From contig VXBM01000268.1 of the NCBI GenBank assembly GCA_013400155.1, positions 586,065 through 650,064 of the forward strand: a stretch of DNA of 64,000 bases. The letters are read 5' to 3'. The notes under the pieces are model-generated. The model saw nothing but the letters and a program-made list of their open reading frames with translations, did no database searches and was not told where the DNA came from. The position numbers and the translations under genes were made by a program. Positions 45,979-60,900 of the stretch are shown in pieces. Source of the DNA: Helopsaltes ochotensis (taxonomy: Eukaryota; Chordata; Aves; Passeriformes; Locustellidae). How positions within the stretch are numbered: position 1 is the stretch's first letter; the number at the start of each line of letters is the position of its first letter.

Positions 45979-48900
45979 GTAGCTAATTTCTAACTTGAGT
46001 TATGATTAATTTATTAGTATGCTTTGGTAGTAATTAATTTTTTTTTATAGATGCAGAAGGAATATCCTGAGCTTAAAGTCATAGATGTCTTCACCATGTT
46101 GTTGCTTCATCTTTGTTTTAAAATTACTATCCATCTTCCACCTTCCTTAATGTAAATGCTTTTGGTAGAAGTAGTGGGGTTTTTTAATGTAGGGGCTTTG
46201 CAGAAAAAGTTGTGTTGTTTTGGCATTGTCTGATCTCTAGTGCTTCAAAACAATGGGTTTGCTAAGTTATTCCTGAATATTATATATAAATATATTACAT
46301 ATATATTTCACGTGAAACAAATATTATTTATAGAGCCCAAATTCCATGGATTTTTAGAAACATTTGCAAACCAGAAGCAATCAAGTGTTTGTGGTGCCGT
46401 GTGAGATAAAGGGGTAAACCTTACACTGGGGGTGCTTCTCTCCCTGTGTCCACAAGTAGCACCTCAAAACCGTGTTGCAGGGATGAATGCTCTGGCCTCA
46501 ACTTCATTTTTTTTGGCCAGTACCTCTGATCTCACACTAAGTTTTCCTTGGAGTCAGTCTTTTATAGCTATGTAAATAACTTGAAATATTTGGCTCAAAT
46601 GTTAGGATATTGGGATACTCTTTCAGTGTTGCTATTTTAGCTGAACAAACCAGCTTTTATTTTGGCATGACAGCAAGAGGTTGAAGGTACAAAAGTCCAA
46701 ATATTATTGTTTATGTGTGAACATCAAAACAGGGCAGAACTCCTTAACCTTCCTCTCAGAATTAAATCAATCTGACAGTGCAGTAAGTCTCCACAGTTCC
46801 TAAGTTTGTGTTCTCTATTTTGTCCTCATACAAATCTACAGACTGTCCCAGCCAAACAGATACAATTGCTTTAATGGAGGCAGAGGAGAGGATTAAAGCT
46901 GAATAGGCATTTCTACAGATAATTGCAGACCTAAGTTTATATGTTTTCCAAAGGAACTTTGATGGACACATGTTCTTCTGCAAATTTAAATAACAGAGAC
47001 TAAGTTTAAAGAGCATTATTTGGTCTTTCTCCTTTATGAATGTTCATACATAGAGAAATTGGGACAACTGGTAGAAATGAGTAATTTTATTCTCCATTTT
47101 CCTCTTTTCCCTAGATATTTTTTTAAAAGAGAAACCTTAGAAAATATAAGCAAGCCTGAATCTCAGTCAAATATTTAATCTCAGCTGTTTGATATTGCTT
47201 TCTGATTACAGCAAAATCAGACTATGCATCTCTTCAAATAAGTGTCTAGTGTTTATGAGATTGAAGTAATGCTAGTTTTCCAGTCGTCTCCCACAAACAG
47301 CAGGTTGGACAAACATTTTTTTGTTTCTCCTTTTTTCTTAATAAAAAAATCCATCTATGTATGTAACAGAGTAAAACTGAAAGGTGATAAATTGATAAAT
47401 CTAGTTGATTTATCATATTTAACTTTCTTCTCTTGCTTAGATGAGGATGACTTTTTTTTTTAAGCCTACCATGGATATTTAACAGCCTATTGAGAAATTT
47501 CTGCAAAAGCAAAATGGTTTTGTGGGGTGAATGCTATCAGTCAGTGTAGAAACAGGCGAGCAAAAGAGACCTTTGTATCAAAAGTTGCTTTTTACTGAGT
47601 ATTCTGTGGTGAGTTTTTCAGATATTTATCACTTACTCTTTCTTTGGTTTCTTGTGGTGATGTGTGTCTATAGATAGATACGTCTAAAAGTATCTGATTA
47701 GAAACTGCAGCCTAAGAAAATGTTTTTTGCAGTTTCAAGTTTAATGTGGTCTTACATTGTTGAACACAATATTTTCTCATACTACGTTTTTAAGAAAGTA
47801 CATATAATAAAGTGAATTCTCACCATGAGTCTATTTTTAAATATAGGCCATGAATTACGGGATAGCTAATCCATCAAAACTTGTATTTCATTCTGAAAAA
47901 ATAAGTCCATATGTTTTTAAATAATGTCAGTACACGGTTTCATATTCTGAGGAATTCAACTATGGACTTTCCATAATATATTCACAGTTATCATTGGCTA
48001 ATAACTCTGTGTGCAAGTGCCTAAAAAAAAATCTGCATGATAATAGAAAGGAAGACTAAAGCGGAAGGGAAGGAAAGAAAGAGGTTTTACAATTATTAGA
48101 ATGTGTCTCAGCAAAACAGGGTTTTTCATCATAAATACCATCATGGCAGAGTGGTAACTCACCTACTACTCTTGTGAGCTACTCTTCTGTCTTGGTTGGG
48201 ATTTTTTGCCGGAAAGTAACAGACAGTAAAGCTGGGTATGCTTATTATTTATCAGAAATTCTGAGCTGCCAGAGGAGTTGACTTACAACCACTTTTCAGA
48301 CTGCAGGTTTCAGTGACCAATGTAAAAATTTGTAAACCAGGTTCATTTTATGCCTGTATTCTCATCATTAAGGCCCTGACTGCTCTGGAGTGCATTTGTT
48401 TCTCATTTTGACTAGATACTGCATCTCAGCATGAAAACAACCCTCTATCAATTAGACCTTAATAAATTTAGTATGTTCCTACAGAAAATTGTTTTATTTT
48501 ATAAAAGGTCTTTGTCAGAAATAGCCCCAGCAGCAGTGTTGAGAGTTGTCATTGCCATCAGCTTCAGATGAGCCACAGTTCCAGAGGTACCACTGCCTTC
48601 CAAAAGAAGAATTCACTCATTGTATGTGTACACTTGCAAGCAACATACTGTCAGGAAAAATTAATTTTTGTGGCTTTGGAATTTGGAAACAAATTTAGGC
48701 TGCCATAAAATAAACAAGTTTACTCTAGCGACCTGATTATAATGAAATGTTAACAAATTTGAGTGATTATTATAATAACATTTCCCATGTTATTTTTATT
48801 GTCCATGAATAAGAGCTTAATAATTTAATACACAACAGAAGTATTATTGCTGTTAGTTCACAAGCAATTTCCTGATCCATGCTCATTTTCCATCTCAGCT

Positions 48901-51900
48901 ATCTATATTTTTTTTCTGGTGTTAATCATTCTATTTTGATTTTAAAATGCTAAAAAACAGAGGGTGGATGTCTTGCAAGGAACTGCACACGATCATTCCC
49001 ATCCTGACCTTCACACCCACCCTATCACTTCCCCTGCCAAAAAAAGTTTAGGGCTGACTTGGCTGTAGAAGGTTCAGTCACAAACATATTCTATACCAAA
49101 GAAAACTTTAAAAAAGGACACTTTTCAGAAAATACATTTAGTAGCATGTGCTCTGTTTTTGAAGTGATCAGATAGTTTTCTTGTTGATAGTGAAAAAAAA
49201 TTTACAGCTTGTTAATTGAAAGAAATTTCTGCCTTTCCTCATGTTGAAATCTATAAACATGTGTGGTTTTTTGTTTGTTTGTTTTTTCTTTTTAAGTCTT
49301 CAACTTTTCATATGTAATTTTACTGTTGCTTCAGGTCAGGCTGCCAAAATAGGAGTAGTGTCTAGAAAATGCCTGATAGAAAATTTAATGTACCGGGGAA
49401 TTACTCCCTGTGAAGTTCCGGGAGGTGCAGAGGCAGCATGAGCTCTCTTCCTTTGCTAGGGCTCTGCTAGTTAAATGGAATAGAGCAAATATGTCCCAGA
49501 AATGGGAATTTGCTGACTGATTCCCTCTGTTTGTGTACTGCAGCCAGCAGACGGTGCATCCATAGCAGCATGGCAGGAGCCAAACAGGCCCTGCATGAGG
49601 AGGGTCAAGTGAAAATGTTTTTAGTACCTGAAAGGGATGTCTTGGGAGCAGTTGTTTTTTGCTGGCTATTTAATAGGTTTCTCCTTCTGTACATCCCCTG
49701 ATTCCAAAAAGTAATAAACTCCTATTAATAGTCTAATTTCTCTAATAATGTTCACTCTCCTTGTTAATTCATTATATCAGTAAGCTATATTGGAGTCACT
49801 TAGCAGCATCTATAAAAAAACTGGAAAACAGAAAAGCAAAATGGAATTTTTAATGAGTAGTTGTGTTGCTGTACTTACTGTTCAGCTTATCACTAAAATA
49901 CTATGCAAGCCTTACTGGGCTATACTCAAGCTTTCTACAGATAAGAAGGGGGCTGCATCTATGTTAAAGGAGGAAAAAAAAGAATAAAATAAAGAAATGC
50001 ATTCAACATTTCAAAAACCATAGAAGTTAATGTTTGTGTCTAGCAGGGCATTTATGAACTGAGACCACACTTTTTTTGTTTCCGTGCATGATTAGAGTTT
50101 TGTGCCAATATTTAAGAGGGGGTTTTTTGTTTGTTATTGTTTGGTTTTTAGTTGTTTTCCTTTTTCTGAGGAGTGGAAGGGAATAAGCGTATAAGGTGAA
50201 TTTCAGGCCTATCTACCCTGTATAGGACAACAGCAAAAATCTCACTTAAACACATGGGGGCACCAGTAGTTCATCTTGAGCAGTTTATAGCACTTCATAA
50301 TTGGAAACGTGAAGTCCCATTTCCCTTTTGCAAATACCATTGCCTACCATAAATTCAGTACAACAGAAAGCCTCGTGTGGTTTGTTTGTTTGTTTTGATT
50401 TAGTTGTTTTTATTTCTTAAAACCACTTCAAATAAAATGATTGTTAGTAACGGTGCTGGCATGACAGCCCAGAGTGAAGTCTTCACTCTGCAGAAGAGGC
50501 ATAACACTGTCAACCTCAGTGAAAGCATTAAATGATGTCTCTTAAATTGTGATTGCTTGTAGGTATAAGGAAATTTGAAAAATACAATGCCTCTTAGGGA
50601 GGCCTTTGATTCTCCTGCAGAGACTCCTCATAGCTACTGGAAACAGGCTGGGCTTTATTTGATTATTTTGAAAGGAAGTAAGGACGTTTACTGTTTTAGA
50701 AAAATGTAGTCACTGTTTGTCAGATTGAGATGATAAAATTCAAGCGAGTCTGGGACATTATGCAAATATGTCTACTAACAACCGGCAATTAATGGCTTGT
50801 CAGCACGGACTCTGTACAAATAACACTCTACCTACTGTCCATAAAATTATGCAGATTATTTTTCCACGTTAACAGTGTCTATTTTGTTTACATTTTACTA
50901 TAAGAAAAGGTTTTCTTAGTAAATAAATGTATTACTTTGCTGTCTGTCCTGTATCACACCTGCAAGACAGGTACTTGTTTCCTACAAGAACAGTAAAATC
51001 TTCATGTTAGAAAGCTGCAAAAGCTTTTGCTGATGAACTCCCTCAGTGAAACCAGTGCAGAAAGGACCTTTGCACTCGTCCACTTTCAGGCTAACTTGTG
51101 CTGTGCTTATACCCCAATGCATTTGGACTTCCTTGGGTGACTACAAGTAATTGTCAGATATTTGGGGCTCAGTAAGCATGGCAGTGTGACGGCTGCTCGC
51201 TCTTTGATCCAGTTTGGGTGCTCTGTGCCAGAGTCTGTGCCAGCATCCACGGGGAGCAGTGTCGGAGTGCGGGGCCAGCTGCACAGGGCTGAGCTGGGGC
51301 AGACCTCCCACAGCCAGGGAGGCAGATTTCTCTGCTGTTGTGGGTTTTGGTTGTGCTTTTTTGTTGTTGTTGTTGTTTTGGGGTTTTTTTCCAAATTATC
51401 TTAATAGCCCAGAAAATATGATTTTAAAATTTAATATGGACATCTCAATTTTTTAGACAAAATGAAAGTGCAAACCTACAGATTTTTATACAATAATATG
51501 TAAATATCTAGATTTCTATAGATTTGACTAAAAATACCTATTTTCTCTGCATTTTATTCAACAAATTGTAGTGTTAAGTATAACCAGAAATTGAGTATCA
51601 GGCAGTGATGCGTATCATAAGAGAGGTGCCTTAGAATGCTAATTTCTGAATTCAAAAGCTGATGATGGTGCCAAATGACAGTAGTGGCTTACAGTGGATT
51701 TTGTTTATCTGAGTGACGTGGCACAGGTCTATGAAGAAACTGCACATAAAATGTTTACACCTCTAACTCCACAAACAGGAAAATGATGAGGTGGTGTGAC
51801 TTCATTTTTATTAAGGAAAAATCTTTGAAAATTTGGCCTGTAATATCCTTGATTCCATATGAATTGATAAGCCATGACCAGCAGTGAATGAGGAAGCCAA

Positions 51901-54900
51901 GCTGGTGTTTGTGCTGCTGCCTGGAGGTCATACCAGGCTGCCCCAATGTGTTTCACAACTTTCCCTCTTGAGGAGCAAGGGCAGGATCCAGCAAAGGCGG
52001 TAGGTGTTACCACTATGAGTTCTGCCATGACTGAACTTTGGGAACTGCCCTTCCTTGATGCCACAGAGCTGCAGGAGGGGTGCAGGTGCTACTCCTGTGT
52101 TCTCAGCGTGTCTGGGAATATGCAGGGGAAATTCTGAAATCTAGTGTGCTTGTCAGAGAAGTCAGTCAATGGAGAACACAAGAAGAAACTAGTATTAATC
52201 CCTGTTTCTCTCTAGATCTCTGTTATTTGCAGGTGGATCTGACTGAGGAACCTATTTAGATTTGAGGCTTTGAAATCTCTTGAAACATCTTCCTCTTGTG
52301 ATTGCAGGAAAGTGTGCAGGCATCACATACCTCTGCTGAGGAACCAAAAAGATAAAGTGACTCCAGCTCACAAAACCTCCTACTAACCACTGTTACGTCA
52401 TACAGACTACTGCTGCCATTCATAAAGTCATCCTTAAAAGATGCTACCAAAGAAGAAAGAGTTCCATCTCAAGCCAATTTTGGGAAAGAAAGATGGCAGG
52501 TCTGTAGGGATTTTGAATTAAGTAGATTGTCAGGTACCTAAAGATAGCTGATCAGTTAGAATGTACACATTTTTGTACATGTTAGTAGAGGGAAAAATTC
52601 AGTAGGAAACAGAAGAAACCTGAAGAGGAGAGGGAATATGATAGCTTCTGTATTGTTTGATGCTTTATATTAACTGTTTTCTAATATTGGCAGATGGTGT
52701 AGCAAAATTTATTATGAATCTGTAAAATTTCGTCTACCATTGGAATACAGTCCCAAAGTATTTTGAAAAATATATGAGTGAAGATTGGCCAAATTATGAT
52801 GAGCTCTTGGTTTTCAAAGATTTTCTCCCTGCTTGTCTCTCAGGAGGAGACTGAGGGGAGACCTCATTGCAGTTGCAAATTCCTCGTGAGGCAAAGAGGA
52901 GGGGCAGGCACTGGTTCTTCCTCTGTGGCGAGCAGTGACAGGGCCCAAGGGAAGGCCTGAGGTTGTCAAGAGGGTGGATATCAGGGAAAGGTTCTTCACC
53001 CAGAGGGTGGTTGGGCACTGGAACAGGCTCCTCAGGGTTGTGGTCACAGAGATCAAGAAGCTTCTGGACAATGTTCTCAGGCCCATGGTGTGACTCTTGG
53101 GGTGTCCTGTGCAGAGCAAGGAGCCAGACTCGATGATGCCTGTGTGTCCCTTCCAACTCAGCATATTCTGTGAGCGTGCTAGGATTTATACCTTCCTTCA
53201 TTTGTTTCTCAAAAGCAGCTGCATTTCCCATGCTCTCACCTGAATTTTAATTTAACTTGCAGTAAGAAAATACTTTTAATTTTACTTGTTTCTATGAAGA
53301 GATACTTTAGGAATCTAGAGAAAGAAGAGACTCTTACTCTTGTTGATTTTGGTGTTGTGCCAGGAGATAGGATCTCTGGCACCCTCCAAAGGTTTCCAGA
53401 GCTTTTTTCTCCCTGTGCTTTGCGTGCACTCAGCAGTGCTCTCAGCTGCAGGGATAAATGAGAAGAAGAATGTTGTCAGCTGAAGTTGTTCTTCCCCTTG
53501 GGATGTTTTAGTACATCAAGTTAGCTGATCTGGGTCCCTTTGGAGAGAGCAGCATTGGGCCCGGTCTTACCCACCAGGGCTCTTCATCTCCCCACTCTGC
53601 TGCATCTTCGTTGTGTGCCAATGCTTTTATCCAAATGCAAAAGAAGTCTCACCTTGACTGGGGTGGTTTTGCATGGCAAGGCCTCTGCTTTTGGAGTTCT
53701 GAAGTAATACTGGCTCACCAGGGCAGAGGCTGGAGCCTTCTAGCTCCGCCCTGGGAATACTCACAAGGAGGTCGTTGGGGGTAGTTGGGAAATCTGCCTT
53801 GTAGCAGCTGTCAGACAGGCATGGGAGTGTTTTAAACCTGCTGAAGAACCAGCTGGGACTCCATGAGCCATCTGCATGGAGAGTGGAATTGAATGAATAT
53901 GAATGGGGAAATGAACACTAAAATTTTGTGAAGTTCAGTGGAGCAATAGAGACAAAACATGGATGTTCTGGATGTTTCTGGTGCATCACCGGAGTGAAAG
54001 GAGTCTTTTTTTCTGAATGTGTTGACATGATGGAGCATTTGGACTTCTCATGCAGCTGGTGTCAAGTGAATAAAGGGCCAGTGAATTAAGTGTTCCAGTC
54101 TTCGGTTGGCACATTTACATTTATAGGATTGAAATAGCGTCCCATCCCTCGTGGGATGAAGGAGGTCACTGTTTTCCTTGCGTTGCCCTGTTTCCCAGAA
54201 CCACATGCTGCACACGTGGTCAGTAGTGAGGTTGTGCTGTGGCAGTGACAGGAGGGTGCAATTTGCTGGCTTTGTTGTTTTGTTTTTTTCACTCTGCTGC
54301 TGTGTGGTGGCTGCAAGGCAGGCTGGCAGAAGGGCCCATGGCTGTGTGCTGCACGATGCACTGTGTGTGTAAAATGGGTCAGCTTATCCACATGGCAAAA
54401 GCCGCTGCTCAGCTGAAGGACAAGTTAATATACTCCATTAGAAGACTTCTCAACCAAGGCAGGCATAAGAGTTTGCTTTTTTTCGCTTTGTCAGCAAGCG
54501 GGCTGCTGGATTTTTTCATTGTGTATACAATTTGAATAATAATGACATATAAGCTACTGTTATAAATTTATTGTGAGAGGCATGGGCATTACTTTGGTCC
54601 TAACCATTTCACAATAAGAGCCTTTCATATCTTAAATATTTGTACTGTTTGTAATTAAAATATTGGTTAAAACTGAATTATTTGCTGAAAGCAAGGTCAG
54701 TAATTGTGTGACGTGTGTGCTTAAGGCTTTAAAAAAAAATTGTCCCACTGCAAAGAAGCAGAAAATTAGTCTTTATAGTTTTAAGAAACTTTGTGTCATT
54801 AAGGAGAAGACAAGCCGACTCTGGAATCTGGGATGCCTGAGCATGTATAGCTGTAGTGTTTTTGTGTTTCTCAAGGCATACTCTTGAATGGTTAAGGAAG

Positions 54901-57900
54901 TTGGCTAGGTTTGCATTTTTCCATTCTTTGTTCTCCTATGCTTTTTCTTCTTCCCTGCTCTCTTATTTAGTAGCTTCTGTGGAACAGACAAAATGTGATA
55001 TATATATATGTTTTTTTTAGTTCTTCTCACTTCTGTCAGAAAAAGGGTTTTTATGACATTTTAATGGTGGTTCACAAAAAAATTACTTTGGGGCATTCTG
55101 ACAAGTTGACAAATTAGCTGAGTTATCTGCCACACACCAGGGCACCAATTTGTTGGAAAAACCCTCTTTCTGACCTAGAGACGGAGCTCCTGAGAGGTGT
55201 TTTAAAGACTTTTATTCCATTTTGAGTCTCATGAGAAGGATAAGATGGTACAGATGTTACAATTCACGCCATCACAATCAGAAGCCAAACTATTTTTTAA
55301 TTCCAATAAACTTTAAGCATTTTTTGGCCACATAATGCTGCAAATGCGTCTAAGCCAATCATCTATTAAAATACCCCATGTGGGTCTTGCTACAATACAT
55401 CCTTCATAGTTCTGTTTCTCAAAAATATCTAGTTTATTTGCAAGGTCATAATTTGAAACAACAACAACAACATCTGATTGATTCCATGGCCTCTCTAAGT
55501 CAGCATACTTTTTCTCAAGGTTTGCATACAGATGAACAAGACTATGTGAGCCTTCTGTCAGGCTTTAAGAATTCTCTACAAATCCATTTCCCACAACTTC
55601 CTGCGCTTAATCAATTTCAGCAAGCAGGACTCTCTAGGATGAAGCTAGCAGAAAGATAATTACAGCATTGGAGCAGTAAAAAGCCTTTAGAAGTTTAGAA
55701 AGGGTAGGGAAAATGTAAATGAGTTTTCTGCATTCAGGATTTTTTGAGTTGACATGATGGGTGGTCCTGCAGATAATAAGAGAAAAAGTAAGTTAGTGGG
55801 TGATGTCCCAGTTTAACATATAAGAGCACTGGGAAGCATTCTGTCAAACCTGCCTTCGACTGGGGAGATGTTCCTTTTGAATGAGGCAATGACACAACAA
55901 ATGTAGATACAGCAAGATGACTGAGGATGAAAGTGCAGGATAGTATGGGAAGCTGACACCGCGATAGGAAAAAGATGTATCTGATTTGTTGAGGAGACAC
56001 TTTAAACAATCTTGAAGATTTTTCCCAGTGATAAGAACAAATAGTCCAGATTAACAAAAGATTTTGCAAAGTGGGAAGTATGGCACTACATCTCTGATTA
56101 ATATGTATTTGCTCCCTTGGGAACCTTGGGCAAATGGGATGAGCTATACCAGGCTTCCCTTGCAGCTCATGTTTGCTTGGAGTTTGTACAGGTCAAGATA
56201 AGAGATACGATTTTTGCTCAGGGAGAAGATTCCCCTGTGAATCTGTGAGGGGCTTGGACAATCTGAAGCACCTAGTATGACTCACTAAGTAAAGGGCTTT
56301 AACTTGGGATTTGGGATTTATTTACTCACAACACATACTCATGATCCTTCCTCTTTTGTATCTCCATGCTAAGATTGGCCAGACTACCTTCTTTCTGAAT
56401 TTTTAATTGGTGTACTTCTATCTTCACTGTGACATGGGAAATGGTTTCAATGAGACTGAAAGGCAAATTTGTCCTCTTGTTTCTCTTTAAATGTTTTGCA
56501 ATAATTTTTCACTTTTGAAAATCCATTCTCAGTGACTTTCTTAAACTGACTCTTCTGCAGGACAGCACTGTCTGTTTGTATTCAACATGGAGGATTGCTC
56601 TCCATAGACTTATTCCCACTGTGCTTTACACTACCAATAGATGGGTAGTAGCAGCTAAAACCTCAGTGGACTAACAGCATTTCCACTGGATGTGTTTGAC
56701 CAGGGAAATATTCAATATCTGCAAGAGATTAGTTGCTTTTTATGTTTCTTTTCGGGTTTTTTTATTTTTTTCCTCAAAGAATGGAGCGGTTATGCTGTTT
56801 GCATGGTGAGATACCCAGACAGACAGTCTTGCTCTTAAGAGAAATGAGCTGAAATGTATGCACTTTAAACTTTTAATCATTCCAAGAATCTTTAACTGAA
56901 ATCAGCTGATAAAATACTTATCCAGAATTATAGTAATGGTGAGCGGCATTGTTCTTCTTTTGTTTTCCACCCTGAAACAGTTCAAGACTAGTGCTAGAAA
57001 ACTACATATATGCCTATATTTTCAATAAAATTCAAAGCTTACTTAGGACAATGCTGATCTTAGCCCAAGCGACCTGAACCTCTAGTTTATCCTGTAGGAA
57101 TGTAAAATACCTAATAATAAATGCTCACAGAAATCCTGCATGTGAAAGGGAGCTGATTGTTTGGAATGTTTTCTTTGCTGAAAAGCAAAGAAAGGCACAG
57201 AAAAGCCTGTTTATGTAAGTAAGGAGATATGGAAAAAAACCCCATAGATTTATCTAGTTCATCCTTTCTCAGTACAAGGGTGTCTGTACTACTCTGGAGT
57301 TTTGATAGTCCAAGTTTGAATAATTTAACAATAATGTCTCTCATGATTCCTTTGGATAGGAAATATGAAAAATTTCTTGGTATTTAGTTGCCTTGTCTTT
57401 TTCTTTCAGGCTCTGCCTCAAGGTTCAAGAAACTGATCTTCTGCTGCTTTTGTAGCTGACTGTATATGTTTGTGTCCCAAAATTTTGACTTGGTAGCTGC
57501 AGTGTATTTAATCCTAATATGTTTCTTTAAATCGGTAATGTTATAATACCAAAACTAATGCAACTAATGAGAGTTACAGTACATAATACCCCAACTTCAT
57601 ATATTCATAGCATTTCATTTTTATTATTGTAGCCTTTCCTGAGTGCACTATTTATCTGAGTTTATAAGGAATGAGTTTTGCTGATGCTATTAAATCACTC
57701 AAGTGTGCTAAATGATGGCACCAGAGCAGGTGCTATTGTCTGGAGCTCTTTAGGAAAGAAAGGAAAAACCCTCAAATAATCCTAGACATTTATATCTAAA
57801 GGAAACAATCCTTTATATTAATATAAAAAGATTGGTTTGTAGTCAGTCAAGGGAATTCTTGGCAGTTGGTTTAAACTTACATGTATATATAGCACACTGG

Positions 57901-60900
57901 AGCCTGCTAAGTACCTCTGTTTTCTTTATGGATGGAGCTTTGGTGCCAAGAGGTCTGCACCACATGCAAGCACAGATAGGCTTCTATCTGATGGATTGTC
58001 CCACAGTGAGCCACATTGTATACAAGATATTCAAACATGTATTGATTATGTGGTTCCGCAGTTTACAGCAGAATCATAACCTGATGCTTTTAAGTACATA
58101 TCTGTAATCAATCTTCACGTGAAGGAACTCAGGACAAAAGAAGTATTTTATGCTATATATTCGACATCATGGTAAATTACGTTAGATTAAATGTATGTTA
58201 TACTTTTTTTTAACCTCATCACCATAACATTATTGTGTTATGAGCATCATCTTTGTGTGGACTATGGACTAAATGTATAATAAAAGTTCAGAGTGGGTAT
58301 AATGCTGTTCTGGTTTTAGTACCAGGTTTTGTGGTCAGCTACAATCAAAAATCAAAAACCCCCCTATAACAGAGATGCAATTTTTTTATAGGGGCAGTTT
58401 TATGTTTGTTACATATCTGTGAAGCTTTTCTGCAACACTGCATTGCAGAATAAGAGACTTGTACTTGAGGGGGAAAACTAGCACATTGATTAGATTTTAG
58501 TCCATTGTGTAAATAAAAAGCAAATATATGTGCTTATAGATTAACTTGCTTCTGGTACTATAATGCCAACATCCAACTGATCATTTGCAAAATTAATTTG
58601 CAAAATTTGCCTCGACTGCCACTTCTAAATGTAGAAATGAATACAAAATTTGAATTTTGTATTTGAGTGCCTTCTGTTAGCAATTTTTGCAAGTGATTAT
58701 GTTAGCTTACAATGTTTGGCTGTATAAAAGATGATCTAGGCTGGTAATGTTTATTTGTAATTTGGGACAGGACTACTTGAATGATTATTTTGGAGCAACT
58801 TTCATGTTCAGAGGCTTTATTCACATCTTCTGGATCTATGAAAAACATAAATTTAAAAAAAGACTACTTGGTGATAATATAGTGATTTTGCTATTTACCC
58901 AAGCAGTTGTGTCTGCGTTCACCCTTTAACTCATATTTTCCAATTGTTCAAATTCCTTTTCCTCTCAATTCATTGTTAGTAGAATTTATATGTTGACTGT
59001 ATAGTGTTATCCCTCATTATATAGGGTTTAAAAAATATATTGCTTTGCTGTCACACAACCATCTCCATTGCTGCAGTGTGTGTGGTGGCTGTCTTTGTCA
59101 GGGAAAAAGAACATGCTTGAAACTTTTTATTTGTCTGAAATTCAAAAGAATAGTGTACAATAGTATTTAAAAAAACTCCACAAGCAGCTGGGGTTTAGCC
59201 TGTGGATGCATTTGGCCAGTAAGGCATGCAGAAAGGATCTGGGACAGATAATTATCTCTAGAGAGGCACAGAGAGAGAGAGTGGCCTGAGGATGGTTCCC
59301 AAATCTTTAGTGGAAGACCCTACTTGTCAAGGGCAAGGCACCCAGCTGAGGTGTGTGGGAGGTGGCCACAGCACACCAGTTTTGGGTGCAGTTGCCCAAA
59401 CACAGCAGGCCCATCGTTGAGTCCTCTGAGTTCCAAAACCTGCTGCACACTGCTGCTGTAACCCTGCAGTGATGGCGCTCTGAGTCCCACAGGGAAAAGG
59501 CAGTCGTGTATGGAATGGTGTGAAGTCACTGACTGGGATGCTTTGTAACACGCTGACTACTGTGGAGGTATACGTGAACAAGAATTCCAATCGACAATAG
59601 GGACTCTTCACCACTTTTCATCATTACAACAGGAAATGCAAATTTACATTAAAGAATTGGTTTAATTTAAAAATAATTTTTCTAGGTGTACACAATCGAA
59701 TTTGTTATCATACCCTGGGTCCCCAGAGACCTTACTATCTTAAGCCCCCTTGGGACTTAATAAATTAATGTATTTCTAGGCTGTGCAGGTAGTATTTCTT
59801 TCTACAGTGTCACTAACATTATCTTCCTGCCATGATGCTGTCTTGCCATATCGTCTATTATTACTTGTTATAATGAACAGTAATAGTATCAGTGACTGAA
59901 GATGATTGGCTTTAAATATATCAGGTTTCAATATTTCTTTTCTTTGCATTTTCTTGCCTAAAACTTTCATAGTTAAGGAAAAAAAACCAAGCATAAAACT
60001 AATAATATGTGGCCAATTTTGTTTCCTAGTTTCATTTTTAATTATCTAAGTTACTGGATTTAGGTCACATGATTATGTTTCTAAAAGAGATGCTTGATTG
60101 GATTTGTCTCTAAAACAATTATATATATATAAAAAGAATTTATATTTTAAATTGAAGCCCAGATTATTGACTGCACCAGATAAAGTACTTACACTTTTAC
60201 TCTTGTAAAAAAGACTGTACATAAATTGTCTTTGCTAGGTGGTGCGCATGAGGGTCTCCAGCACTTGGGCCCTTATGGCAATATCCCAAACATCGTGGCC
60301 GAGCTGACAGGAGATAACGTACCAAAGGATTTCAGTGAAGATCAAGGATATCCTGATCCTCCAAATCCCTGCCCTCTTGGAAAAACAGGTAATTCAGCTG
60401 TAGTCTTTGTACCTCTGTCTTCACTGTACAGCCTGTGACCAGAAGTTAGGGTTTTTTTCATTCTCTGCCCCAGGAGAAGAACTGTTGAGAAATTGGGTGA
60501 TTTAGTGTTTCAGATGAGCTTCTTTTTTCTTTTTTTTTTTTCAATTACTATGTGCACCTCCTGTATTGCTGTATGATGCTGGAGAAGGTCATGTGGAAGA
60601 AATCATCTTGACCTCAGAGTAGAAGATAGCTAGATTTATGAGAGCATCATGTTCCCGAGGGAATTCATTTTTAAGATGGCCCCTGAAAATAGTTATTCTG
60701 CACAGATGAGATTTACCCTTATTTTAGACTTTCATTGTGCCAAGAGGAATGAAACTGTCTGCCCTGATCTCCAACCCAGACCATGAGTCAATATTTAAGA
60801 TACCTTGGCTCCAATCCATGCGTCTTTAGAGCTCACTGAGGGTGCATCTGTGCCAAGAAATGGAGCGGTACGTGGCTGTACCCCAAGGCACTGCATGCAG

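Larger units (their letters stand above)
45979..60238 (+). other. SCG5: SCG5 intron 2 (14.3 kb)
   Basis: A long intron containing a CR1 3' end (about 52.8-53.2 kb), an LTR-like repeat (about 53.66-54.11 kb) and an octamer/homeodomain-site-rich patch (about 50.72-50.90 kb). No other coding exon was recognised. The short reading frames, for example near 49.3, 55.4 and 57.9 kb, show no family similarity. Confidence 0.85.

Noticed and set aside
49241..49441. Short frame in SCG5 intron 2 preceded by an acceptor-like TTGCTTCAG
   Set aside because: The flanking SCG5 exons join in frame without it, and it has no counterpart in 7B2 from other vertebrates.
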